Assembly (NCBI GenBank): GCA_030705945.1
Contig: JAUZPS010000199.1
Coordinates: 1-8,007, forward strand
DNA length: 8,007 nucleotides
Direction of reading: 5' to 3'
DNA from: Bacillota bacterium
Lineage (GTDB): Bacteria > Bacillota > Clostridia > Acetivibrionales > DSM-2933
The first letter of the stretch is position 1, and the number at the start of each line of letters is the position of its first letter. The position numbers and the translations under genes were made by a program. Of this stretch, positions 1 to 6,489 are shown one piece after another. The notes beneath the pieces are model-generated. The model had not been told where the DNA came from, ran no database searches, and saw nothing but the letters and a program-made list of their open reading frames with translations.

Positions 1-91
1 GTTAAATTTATTTATTTTATCTTTGAAATATGTAGCAAGTTTGTTCCGGATACCAATGCAAAATTATTAATATATTGATAACTTATTTGTT

Positions 92-202
92 AACTATATA
101 AAAAGCACTATTAATCTTACATTTGACGGAGCAATATAACGAACGCTTTAACGTTATTTTGTGATAGGCAAATGGAAAAGATTAATTGCTTTTTATATAG
201 TT
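92..202. repeat. Long imperfect inverted repeat (about 111-nt hairpin)
   Basis: Bases 92-107 are exactly complementary to 187-202 (16 bp). After a two-base bulge (108-109), 110-118 pairs with 178-186 (9 bp). After a small internal loop, 120-125 pairs with 169-174, 132-134 with 159-161, and 136-141 with 152-157 around a ten-base loop. About 40 base pairs form nearly continuously. No T-run follows on either side, so it does not look like an intrinsic terminator. It could be a miniature palindromic mobile element, a structured RNA, or processing structure of a transcript from the unseen upstream gene. No clear target-site duplication was found. The structure is seen directly; its role is unknown. 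Confidence 0.75.
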
Positions 203-213
203 GCTTTGAACAG

Positions 214-250
214 CCGAAAAAGGGCTTTTCCGGGTTGCTTGGGCGAGCAA
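214..250. other. Two adjacent small hairpins in the clpP leader
   Basis: Bases 214-233 can fold as a stem of CCG and AAAA against TTTT and CGG with one bulged C and an AGGGC loop. Bases 235-250 form a TTGCT/AGCAA stem. The segment is clearly more GC-rich than its surroundings and is followed by a purine-rich stretch with repeated AGCG words (254-280). An open frame of 39 codons (172-291) crosses it, but it has no convincing ribosome binding site and overlaps the long hairpin arm, so it is not called a gene. The segment could be a degenerate dispersed repeat or part of a leader RNA. The remainder of the gene-free stretch 1-91 shows nothing recognisable. Confidence 0.4.
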
Positions 251-302
251 TGAAGCGTAGCGAAATGACCAGCCAAAGCGAACTGATATAAAAGTTTACA
301 GT

Positions 303-331
303 CGGTTATCTATAACGGTTATTTTTCCGTT
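303..331. promoter_or_regulatory. Operator-like direct repeat and dyads upstream of clpP
   Basis: CGGTTAT occurs at 303-309 and again at 316-322, thirteen bases apart. Within the same stretch, GTTAT (305-309) is mirrored by ATAAC (312-316), and AACGG (314-318) is mirrored by CCGTT (327-331), which reaches the candidate -35 hexamer. Overlapping direct and inverted repeats just before a promoter are typical of protein-binding sites. The words do not resemble a CtsR heptad (GGTCAAA) or a CIRCE element. The regulator is unknown. Confidence 0.3.
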
Positions 332-359
332 GAATTGGGAAACAATATAAAAGTATAAT
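330..359 (+). promoter_or_regulatory. Candidate sigma-A promoter for clpP-clpX
   Basis: TTGAAT (330-335) is separated by 18 bases from a perfect TATAAT (354-359). Transcription would be expected to start near 366, which would place the AGGAGG ribosome binding site (365-370) at the very 5' end of the mRNA. That is unusual, so either the leader is extremely short or another promoter is used. An alternative -35, TTTACA (295-300), has only a weak -10 partner (318-323). The operon may also be reached from an upstream gene outside the window. Confidence 0.45.
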
Positions 360-378
360 AAAAAAGGAGGCCAATGCA

Positions 379-960
379 ATGAGTCTGGTTCCAATAGTTG
401 TAGAACAAACAAACCGTGGTGAGAGGTCGTATGATATTTATTCAAGGCTTCTGAAAGACAGAATAATAGTTTTGAGCGATGAAGTAAATGATGTTACTGC
501 AAGTCTTGTTGTGGCGCAGATGTTATTCCTTGAAGCAGAAGATCCGGATAAGGATATACAGTTATATATAAACAGCCCCGGAGGCTCTGTAACGTCTGGG
601 TTTGCCATTTACGATACAATGCAGTATGTTAAGCCCGATGTTTCAACTATATGCGTTGGGTTGGCTGCAAGCATGGGCGCGTTTTTATTGTCAGCGGGAG
701 CGAAAGGCAAAAGATTTGCTCTTCCGAATGCGGAAATTATGATTCACCAGCCTTTAGGCGGTGTTCGTGGCCAAGCGACGGATATCAAAATTCATACGGA
801 ATGGTTATTGAAAATCAAAGGTAAACTTAACAAAATCTTGAGTGAAAATACAGGTAAGCCACTTGATATAATAGAAAAGGATGTAGAAAGAGACTTTTTC
901 ATGTCAGCAGAAGATGCAAAAGCATACGGCTTGGTGGACGATGTTATGTATAGAAGATAA
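379..960 (+). CDS. clpP: ATP-dependent Clp protease proteolytic subunit ClpP
   Basis: This encodes the serine peptidase subunit whose two stacked seven-membered rings form the chamber of the cytosolic ClpP protease. It degrades unfolded proteins fed in by an AAA+ partner such as ClpX. The 193 residues match the usual family length. The catalytic triad is visible: Ser98 in GLAASMG, His123 in MIHQPLGG and Asp172 in RDFF. The oxyanion-region NSPGGS is at 65-70. The start ATG follows AAAAAAGGAGG with an eight-base gap, and the N-terminus is full length. clpX begins 16 bases after the stop, so the two are almost certainly cotranscribed and their products form ClpXP. No CtsR or CIRCE operator is seen upstream. 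The assignment is secure. Confidence 0.98.
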   Translation: MSLVPIVVEQTNRGERSYDIYSRLLKDRIIVLSDEVNDVTASLVVAQMLFLEAEDPDKDIQLYINSPGGSVTSGFAIYDTMQYVKPDVSTICVGLAASMGAFLLSAGAKGKRFALPNAEIMIHQPLGGVRGQATDIKIHTEWLLKIKGKLNKILSENTGKPLDIIEKDVERDFFMSAEDAKAYGLVDDVMYRR

Positions 961-976
961 TAAATGAGGTGGAATG

Positions 977-2272
977 ATGTCCAGATATGATGAAAAGAAG
1001 CAGCTTAAATGTTCATTCTGCGGCAAAACCCAGGAGCAGGTTAAGCGGTTGGTAGCCGGCCCTGGAGTCTATATTTGCGATGAGTGCATTGAATTGTGCT
1101 CCGAAATTATAGAAGAAGAATTTGAAGATGTAAAAGCTGATACCGATCTTAGCGAGATTCCAAAACCTAAGGATATAAAAGCAATACTTGATCAGTATGT
1201 TATTGGTCAGGATGGAGCTAAGAAGTCTTTAGCTGTAGCTGTTTATAACCATTATAAAAGAATAGGCTCTGATCTGAAAACAAATGATACCGAATTGCAA
1301 AAGAGTAATATAGTTATGCTTGGACCTACAGGTTCAGGTAAGACGCTTCTTGCTCAGACACTGGCAAGAATATTGAATGTTCCTTTTGCGATTGCCGATG
1401 CGACATCATTAACTGAGGCAGGTTATGTTGGGGAAGATGTTGAAAATATTCTTCTTAAACTGATTCAGGCAGCAGATTATGATATAGAAAAGGCAGAAAG
1501 AGGAATAATCTATATCGATGAAATAGATAAGATCGCTAGAAAGTCTGAGAATCCTTCTATTACAAGAGATGTAAGCGGTGAAGGAGTTCAACAGGCTCTG
1601 TTAAAAATACTTGAAGGAACAGTAGCTTCAGTTCCGCCTCAGGGTGGAAGAAAGCATCCGCATCAGGAGTTTATCCAGATTGACACAACAAATATACTGT
1701 TTATCTGTGGTGGAGCTTTTGATGGAATAGATAAGATTATTCAAAATAGAATTGGTAAAAAGACATTAGGTTTTGGAGCTAAAATTGAAACAGCCAAGGA
1801 AAAGGATGTCAGTAACATTCTACTGAGCATTCTACCGCAGGATCTTTTGAAATTTGGGTTGATTCCTGAGTTTGTAGGAAGACTTCCAGTTGTTGTTACT
1901 CTGCATCCTCTTGATAAAGCTGCTCTTGTTCAGATCCTCACAGAACCAAAGAACGCTCTTATAAAGCAGTATCAGAAGCTCTTTGAAATGGATGATGTGC
2001 TTCTTGAGTTTGATGAAGGAGCATTAGATGCGGTAGCGGAAAAAGCAATAGCAAGAAATACTGGAGCGAGAGGATTAAGAGCAATTCTTGAAGAAATCAT
2101 GCTGGAAGTTATGTATGATATACCTTCGTCTACAAATATAGAAAAATGTACAATCAATAGAGACTCTGTTGAAAATAAAGCAACTCCGGAGTTATTGATA
2201 AATGAAGACAAAAAACCTTTAAAAAAAACGTCTGGGAAAAAGTCTCGGATAAAGAGGGAATCAGTATCGTAA
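977..2272 (+). CDS. clpX: ATP-dependent Clp protease ATP-binding subunit ClpX
   Basis: This is the hexameric AAA+ unfoldase that recognises, unfolds and translocates substrates into ClpP. With the start used here it has 431 residues. An N-terminal C4 zinc-binding domain has Cys12, Cys15, Cys34 and Cys37. Walker A GPTGSGKT is at 116-123, the GYVGED pore loop at 149-154, Walker B with IYIDEID near 178-184, the GGRKH pore-2 loop near 223-227, a LGF loop at 264-266 that should dock on ClpP, and sensor-2 GARGLR at 363-368. Two adjacent ATGs exist at 974 and 977. The ribosome binding site GAGGTGG (966-972) is better placed for 977, giving MSRYDEKKQ. The lysine-rich C-terminal tail after about residue 410 is variable in the family. 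The gene lies 16 bases after clpP and ends before a strong terminator. Confidence 0.98.
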   Translation: MSRYDEKKQLKCSFCGKTQEQVKRLVAGPGVYICDECIELCSEIIEEEFEDVKADTDLSEIPKPKDIKAILDQYVIGQDGAKKSLAVAVYNHYKRIGSDLKTNDTELQKSNIVMLGPTGSGKTLLAQTLARILNVPFAIADATSLTEAGYVGEDVENILLKLIQAADYDIEKAERGIIYIDEIDKIARKSENPSITRDVSGEGVQQALLKILEGTVASVPPQGGRKHPHQEFIQIDTTNILFICGGAFDGIDKIIQNRIGKKTLGFGAKIETAKEKDVSNILLSILPQDLLKFGLIPEFVGRLPVVVTLHPLDKAALVQILTEPKNALIKQYQKLFEMDDVLLEFDEGALDAVAEKAIARNTGARGLRAILEEIMLEVMYDIPSSTNIEKCTINRDSVENKATPELLINEDKKPLKKTSGKKSRIKRESVS

Positions 2273-2302
2273 AGGATTAATTGTTTTAATGTAGCGATAT
2301 TG

Positions 2303-2343
2303 ATTGCAGTTAAATACTTCAATAATGTGTTTTTAACTGTAAT
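2303..2343. other. Intergenic hairpin after clpX, 12-bp stem
   Basis: ATTGCAGTTAAA (2303-2314) pairs with TTTAACTGTAAT (2332-2343), with one G-T wobble and a 17-base loop. No T-run follows, so it is unlikely to terminate transcription by itself. It lies 30 bases beyond the clpX stop and 40 bases before the real terminator, where it could protect the 3' end of the clpPX mRNA or be a protein-binding dyad. Only the structure is seen. Confidence 0.45.
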
Positions 2344-2382
2344 GAGCTGTGATAAAATAAAGATTATAATAGGCTTGATATT

Positions 2383-2421
2383 ACCGCCAGGATAGTAAGA
2401 TTTACTGTTCTGGCGGTTTTT
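2383..2421 (+). terminator. Intrinsic terminator of the clpP-clpX operon
   Basis: ACCGCCAG (2383-2390) is perfectly complementary to CTGGCGGT (2410-2417). The stem continues inward through GAT/GTT wobble pairs and AGTAA/TTACT, giving about 16 pairs around a three-base loop. It is followed by TTTTT (2417-2421). The GC-rich base and T-run on the plus strand are classic for Rho-independent termination, and they separate lonB transcription from clpPX. Confidence 0.92.
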
Positions 2422-2471
2422 ATATAACTTTGACCAGGAAATAAAATCAAAAATTAACACGCAGAAAAACG

Positions 2472-2500
2472 GCATAAAAAAACTTCCAATGCTAATAATA
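2472..2500 (+). promoter_or_regulatory. Possible forespore sigma-factor promoter for lonB
   Basis: GCATA (2472-2476) followed after 17 bases by AATAATA (2494-2500) resembles the sigma-G/sigma-F class (-35 GHATR, -10 CATNHTA), with one mismatch in the -10. Transcription would begin about 30 bases before the lonB start, leaving room for its ribosome binding site. B. subtilis lonB is known to be expressed in the forespore, which makes this plausible. The region is AT-rich, so a chance match is possible. A TTGACC at 2430-2435 has no good -10 partner for sigma-A. Confidence 0.35.
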
Positions 2501-2537
2501 ATACTTTGAACGATTTATTTTCCAAGGAGGTTATATA

Positions 2538-4217
2538 ATGCTTACAAGTACTTTGTTTATCATACAATTTTTTTTCACATTGATTATCGGCTTATACTTT
2601 CTAAATCTGCTTAAATCGCAGCAAAGTAACAAGAGCGCTATAGATAAGGAAGCTAAAAAAGAATTGGATAAGATGAAAAAACTTCGTGAAATAAAACTTA
2701 CAGAGCCATTATCTGAAAAAACAAGACCAGCATCCATTAAGGACATAATCGGCCAGGAGCAAGGGATCAGAGCGCTGAGAGCTGCATTGTGCGGTCCAAA
2801 CCCGCAGCACGTAATAATCTATGGCCCTCCCGGAGTCGGTAAAACTGCGGCTGCAAGGGTTATACTCGAGGAGGCTAAGCAGAACTCCATTTCACCATTT
2901 AAAAAAGAAGCAAAGTTTGTAGAAATGGATGCTACAACCTTAAGGTTTGATGAGAGAGGAATAGCAGATCCGCTTATAGGTTCGGTGCACGACCCCATAT
3001 ATCAGGGAGCAGGCGCTTATGGCGCCGCGGGAGTTCCTCAGCCTAAGCCTGGGGCTGTAACAAAAGCGCATGGAGGAATGCTCTTTCTCGATGAAATAGG
3101 AGAATTGCACCCCATACAGATGAACAAGCTTTTAAAGGTTCTCGAAGACAGGCGCGTCATTATGGAGAGCGCCTATTACAGCTCAGAGGATAACAATATT
3201 CCGGCTCATATACATGACATATTTCAAAAGGGTTTACCCGCTGATTTCAGGTTGGTGGGAGCCACTACAAGGCAATCTGAAGATATTCCCCCTGCCATAA
3301 GATCCAGATGCGTGGAAGTATTTTTCAGGCCGCTATTTGCTGAAGAAATCGCAAGAATTGCAAAGAATGCCGCATTTAGAGGCGGCTTTAAGCTTGAAGG
3401 CGATATTGAAAACCTTGTGGCGAAATACGCGCAAAACGGAAGAGACGCGGTCAACATTATACAGATAGCAGGTGGAGCAGCTCTAATTGAGGGCAGAAAC
3501 GCAATAACGAAAAAGGATGTTGAATGGGTTATAGAATTCGGACGATACAGCCCGCGTTCAGAAAAGAAGATCACAGCAGGAGAATATGTAGGCTGTGTAA
3601 ATGGACTTGCAGTTATCGGCAGCAGCACAGGTGTTTTAATTGATATAGAGGCGACGGCTTCACTAGCAGAGAATGAGAATGGAAAGCTTACAATCACCGG
3701 TGTAATTGAAGAGGAAGAGTTAGATGGCAAAGGACACAAATTGAAACGGACAGGCACTGCGAAAGCTTCAATTGATAATGTTGCGACTGTATTAAAAAAG
3801 TCTGTGGGAATTGATTACAGGAAATACGATATACATCTGAATTTTCCAGGAGGAATGCCAATCGACGGTCCGTCAGCGGGTATTGCCATCTTTATAGCTA
3901 TATACTCCGCTATTAAAAATGTTCCCGTAAGCACAGAGATTGCGATGACTGGTGAAATCTCCATTAAAGGAAAGGTTAAACCTGTAGGCGGTGTTGCCGC
4001 AAAAGTTGAGGCGGCCAGAATAGCAGGAGTCAAAAAGGTCCTGACGCCAAAGGAAAATTGGCAGGAAATGTTTAATGATATTGGAATTGAAGTTATACCC
4101 GTGGAGGATATAAGCCAGGTTATTGATCATGTATTTGGAATAAAAGAGAAAGCGATTGATGAAGTTGTTATAAACAACCCATCCCTCAATATTCTGACTG
4201 CTCAAGCGCAAGTTTAG
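2538..4217 (+). CDS. lonB: Membrane-anchored ATP-dependent Lon-type protease LonB
   Basis: A 559-residue AAA+ serine protease of the LonB type, close in length to B. subtilis LonB. It has a single hydrophobic N-terminal segment (about 6-25), which should anchor it in the membrane with the enzyme in the cytosol, and lacks the large N-terminal substrate domain of LonA. Walker A GPPGVGKT is at 96-103 and Walker B FLDE at 183-186. The C-terminal S16 peptidase domain has the Ser-Lys dyad: Ser446 in DGPSAG and Lys489 in GGVAAKVEAA. Their 43-residue spacing equals that of E. coli Lon. The start follows AAGGAGG with a seven-base gap. The gene is separated from clpX by a terminator, so it has its own promoter. 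In B. subtilis the orthologue sits between clpX and lonA and acts in the forespore; no lonA follows here. Confidence 0.95.
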   Translation: MLTSTLFIIQFFFTLIIGLYFLNLLKSQQSNKSAIDKEAKKELDKMKKLREIKLTEPLSEKTRPASIKDIIGQEQGIRALRAALCGPNPQHVIIYGPPGVGKTAAARVILEEAKQNSISPFKKEAKFVEMDATTLRFDERGIADPLIGSVHDPIYQGAGAYGAAGVPQPKPGAVTKAHGGMLFLDEIGELHPIQMNKLLKVLEDRRVIMESAYYSSEDNNIPAHIHDIFQKGLPADFRLVGATTRQSEDIPPAIRSRCVEVFFRPLFAEEIARIAKNAAFRGGFKLEGDIENLVAKYAQNGRDAVNIIQIAGGAALIEGRNAITKKDVEWVIEFGRYSPRSEKKITAGEYVGCVNGLAVIGSSTGVLIDIEATASLAENENGKLTITGVIEEEELDGKGHKLKRTGTAKASIDNVATVLKKSVGIDYRKYDIHLNFPGGMPIDGPSAGIAIFIAIYSAIKNVPVSTEIAMTGEISIKGKVKPVGGVAAKVEAARIAGVKKVLTPKENWQEMFNDIGIEVIPVEDISQVIDHVFGIKEKAIDEVVINNPSLNILTAQAQV

Positions 4218-4251
4218 TAAAGGAGAAAAAAATATATTTTTATAAACAAAA

Positions 4252-4299
4252 GGAATGATTAGAGATTAATCCAGTGTTTTTCTTTATCATTCCAATTTT
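4252..4299 (+). terminator. Probable terminator after lonB
   Basis: GGAATGAT (4252-4259) is perfectly complementary to ATCATTCC (4286-4293), followed by AATTTT (4294-4299). The 26-base loop is long and the T-run short, so it is weaker than the clpX terminator. Its position 35 bases after the lonB stop supports the call. Confidence 0.5.
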
Positions 4300-4377
4300 A
4301 CATATATGGGCATCTATTTGGTGTGTCAGTAAAATATAGACTAAGCGCGACTGATCTGGAATATAATTTTATATAAG

Positions 4378-4418
4378 TTGCGAAAAAATTTTGCATTTTT
4401 TTATAGTATGCTATAAAA
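4378..4418 (+). promoter_or_regulatory. Candidate promoter region for uppP with dyad over the -10
   Basis: TTGCGA (4378-4383) lies 18 bases before TATAGT (4402-4407). An alternative pair is TTGCAT (4391-4396) with TATAAA (4412-4417), 15 bases apart. A perfect 8-bp dyad, TTTTATAG/CTATAAAA with a TATG centre (4399-4418), covers the -10 and could be an operator. Either start would leave a leader of about 150 bases before uppP. A lone TATAAT at 4433-4438 lacks a -35. Confidence 0.35.
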
Positions 4419-4576
4419 TATTTCTTGTGTTTTATAATACATAGGTATTTGTGGATATTTTGCGAATTATGCTGCCAACAGGTTTCTTAGAAGTTCTTTT
4501 TAACACGTTGAATAAGTTCAGAAATCTGTTATGTAAAAAACGCTAGGTTTAAAATTTGTAGATAGGGAGAGAAAAA

Positions 4577-5377
4577 ATGGATATATTACAAGGCTTAATA
4601 TTAGGTATTGTTCAAGGGCTTACAGAGTTCCTGCCCGTAAGCAGTTCAGGACACCTGGAATTGTTTCAGCACATTTTTGGTATTAAAGAAGGCGCTGCTA
4701 CTTTTGATGTAGCTGTTCATCTTGCAACTCTAATTGCTGTTATTGCGGTATTTTGGAAAGATATTATAGAGATAATAAAAAGGCCCTTCAGCAAAATAAC
4801 ATTGCTTATTTTGGTGGGAACTGCGCCGACTTTAGCTATTGCCTTAGCTCTGAAAAAGACAGTGGAAAATCTTTTAAGCACTGGTTCAACTTTAGGAATT
4901 GAGTTTATTATTACCGGACTTGCACTTTGGTTTGCAGAGTCCATTAAGACAAAGAATAAAGAAGAAAAGGAAACTACTTATGTAGATGCGTTAATAATTG
5001 GTATAGCTCAGGGTATTGCGATTATGCCTGCAATCTCACGTTCAGGATTGACAATTTCAAGCGCATTGTTCAGAGGCTTAAAAAGAGAGTTTGCGGCAAA
5101 GTATTCCTTCCTGCTCTCCATACCTATCATATTGGCAGCAGCTGCCGATACGACCCTTGACATTGTGAAACACAAGACCTCTACAAGCATCGAGTTTTTT
5201 CCTATGATTGTGGGAATGGTAGCAGCAGCAATATCGGGATATATTGCGGTAAAGTTTATGATTAAGATGATTTCTAAAGGTAATCTGAGGGTATTTTCGT
5301 ATTATGTTTTTGTACTAGGTGGATTGATAATATTGGATCAATTGTTCTTCCATATCTTTTTTACGCTAAAATTTTGA
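4577..5377 (+). CDS. uppP: Undecaprenyl-diphosphatase UppP (BacA family)
   Basis: An integral membrane enzyme that removes one phosphate from undecaprenyl diphosphate, recycling the lipid carrier used for peptidoglycan and other surface polymers. Overproduction in other bacteria gives bacitracin resistance. The 266 residues match the family. The first signature QGLTEFLPVSSSGH spans 13-26, with Glu17, Ser23 and His26 matching catalytic residues of E. coli BacA. The second signature PAISRSG spans 151-157, with the conserved Arg155. The first Glu of the E. coli motif is Gln13 here, a common family variant. About seven hydrophobic segments are visible (near 46-60, 72-92, 106-121, 136-150, 178-192, 208-228, 240-258). 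The start follows AGGGAGAG (4564-4571). It lies 81 bases before tsaD in the same direction. Confidence 0.95.
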   Translation: MDILQGLILGIVQGLTEFLPVSSSGHLELFQHIFGIKEGAATFDVAVHLATLIAVIAVFWKDIIEIIKRPFSKITLLILVGTAPTLAIALALKKTVENLLSTGSTLGIEFIITGLALWFAESIKTKNKEEKETTYVDALIIGIAQGIAIMPAISRSGLTISSALFRGLKREFAAKYSFLLSIPIILAAAADTTLDIVKHKTSTSIEFFPMIVGMVAAAISGYIAVKFMIKMISKGNLRVFSYYVFVLGGLIILDQLFFHIFFTLKF

Positions 5378-5399
5378 GTTATTATATTTAGAGTGATTA

Positions 5400-5435
5400 A
5401 TCTTTACATTTACGAAGCCGTTTAATTGTAAAGAT
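5400..5435. other. Hairpin between uppP and tsaD
   Basis: ATCTTTACA (5400-5408) and TGTAAAGAT (5427-5435) form a perfect 9-bp stem with an 18-base loop, ten bases before the tsaD ribosome binding site. There is no T-run on either strand, so it is not a standard terminator. It could attenuate or protect a uppP-tsaD transcript, or be an operator. Confidence 0.45.
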
Positions 5436-5458
5436 GAGTAATTTGAGGAGTAAAAACT

Positions 5459-6487
5459 ATGCAGCAAAATAAAGATATAATGATATTGGGAATTGAGTCA
5501 AGCTGTGATGAAACATCTGCAGCTGTTATTTTAAACGGACGGAAAGTTCTTTCGAATATAATTTCATCGCAAATCAGTTTACATCAGAAGTATGGCGGAG
5601 TTGTGCCTGAGATAGCTTCTAGAAGGCATGTTGAGCTGATTGTGCCGGTAATAGATGAAGCTGTGGAAAAAGCGGGGGTCAAACTTAAGGAGCTTGATGC
5701 TATTGGGGTTACATATGGACCTGGTTTGGTGGGCGCGTTATTGGTTGGTCTTTCAGCAGCAAAAGGGCTCTCTTTCGCTTTGAACAAACCTCTAATAGGT
5801 GTACATCATATTGAAGGGCATATAGCGGCAAATTACCTCCAATACGAAGAATTAGAGCCACCGTTTATGTGTCTGGTAGCTTCAGGAGGCCACAGCCATA
5901 TAGTCTTTGTTGAGGGTTATAATAAGTTTGAAATTTTGGGACAAACAAGGGATGACGCTGCCGGCGAAGCATTTGATAAAATAGCTAGGGCAATCGGACT
6001 GGGATACCCCGGAGGTCCTTTGATTGATAAGAGCGCGGTTAACGGCAACCCTAAAGCCATAAACTTTCCAAGGGTACATTTTGAGGGAGGTTCTCTGGAT
6101 TTTAGTTTCAGTGGTCTTAAGACTGCTGTATTAAATTATCTTAATATACTTTCCCAAAAAGGCGAAAAGGTTAACATTGAAGATGTTTCAGCAAGTTTTC
6201 AACAGGCTGTTGTTGACGTGCTAGTAAAGAATACTATAACTGCGGCAAAAAATAAAAGGGTTAAAAAGATAGCCCTTGCTGGCGGAGTTGCGTCAAATAG
6301 CTGTTTAAGAAGACAAATGAAGGAGAAAGCTCAGGAGAATGGTATCGACGTTATGTTTCCAAGTCCCATTCTTTGTACAGATAATGCGGCAATGATAGCC
6401 TGCGCCGCATATTATGGTTACATAAATGGCGTTGCCTCCGATTTAAGTTTAAACGCTGTTCCAGGCCTTAGACTTGGGGAAAGATAA
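5459..6487 (+). CDS. tsaD: tRNA t6A37 threonylcarbamoyltransferase TsaD
   Basis: The catalytic subunit (formerly Gcp/YgjD) that transfers the threonylcarbamoyl group to A37 of ANN-decoding tRNAs, working with TsaB and TsaE on threonylcarbamoyl-AMP made by TsaC. The 342 residues are normal for the bacterial family. The N-terminal ASKHA fold opens with ILGIESSCDETSAAV. The metal-binding HHIEGH motif gives His117 and His121, with the third ligand Asp308 in CTDNA. SGGHS lies at 142-146, GPGLVGALLVG at 88-98 and GGVASN at 275-280. The ATG at 5459 follows GAGGAG (5445-5450) by eight bases; the internal ATG at 5480 has no such site. tsaB, tsaE and rimI, often neighbours, are not beside it here. A DnaA box starts three bases after the stop codon. 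Confidence 0.97.
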   Translation: MQQNKDIMILGIESSCDETSAAVILNGRKVLSNIISSQISLHQKYGGVVPEIASRRHVELIVPVIDEAVEKAGVKLKELDAIGVTYGPGLVGALLVGLSAAKGLSFALNKPLIGVHHIEGHIAANYLQYEELEPPFMCLVASGGHSHIVFVEGYNKFEILGQTRDDAAGEAFDKIARAIGLGYPGGPLIDKSAVNGNPKAINFPRVHFEGGSLDFSFSGLKTAVLNYLNILSQKGEKVNIEDVSASFQQAVVDVLVKNTITAAKNKRVKKIALAGGVASNSCLRRQMKEKAQENGIDVMFPSPILCTDNAAMIACAAYYGYINGVASDLSLNAVPGLRLGER

Positions 6488-6489
6488 CC

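Larger units (their letters stand above)
4218..4576. other. 359-base AT-rich gap between lonB and uppP
   Basis: No convincing gene lies here. A ribosome-binding-like AAAGGAG (4219-4225) directly after the lonB stop has no start codon behind it. A 14-bp A/T palindrome spans 4228-4241. Further on are a probable terminator, a promoter-like region with a dyad, and a 25-codon open frame from 4469 without a ribosome binding site. A weak TCAGT/ACTGA stem spans 4326-4354. No known riboswitch class was recognised. Confidence 0.6.

Noticed and set aside
172..291. 39-codon frame upstream of clpP
   Set aside because: It starts inside the arm of the long hairpin, has no convincing ribosome binding site and runs through repeat-like sequence.
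1..378. CtsR or CIRCE operator before clpP
   Set aside because: Neither the GGTCAAA heptad repeat nor the CIRCE inverted repeat was found on reading the region.
1409..4211. Several open frames on the minus strand opposite clpX and lonB
   Set aside because: They overlap strongly supported genes, lack family motifs and proper ribosome binding sites, and are explained by the codon pattern of the real genes.
4219..4225. AAAGGAG ribosome-binding-like sequence after lonB
   Set aside because: No ATG, GTG or TTG opens a frame at a usable distance.
4450..4458. Extra DnaA box upstream of uppP
   Set aside because: TGTGGATAT has one mismatch and stands alone.
4469..4546. 25-codon frame in the lonB-uppP gap
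   Set aside because: No ribosome binding site and no recognisable sequence; such frames are expected by chance.
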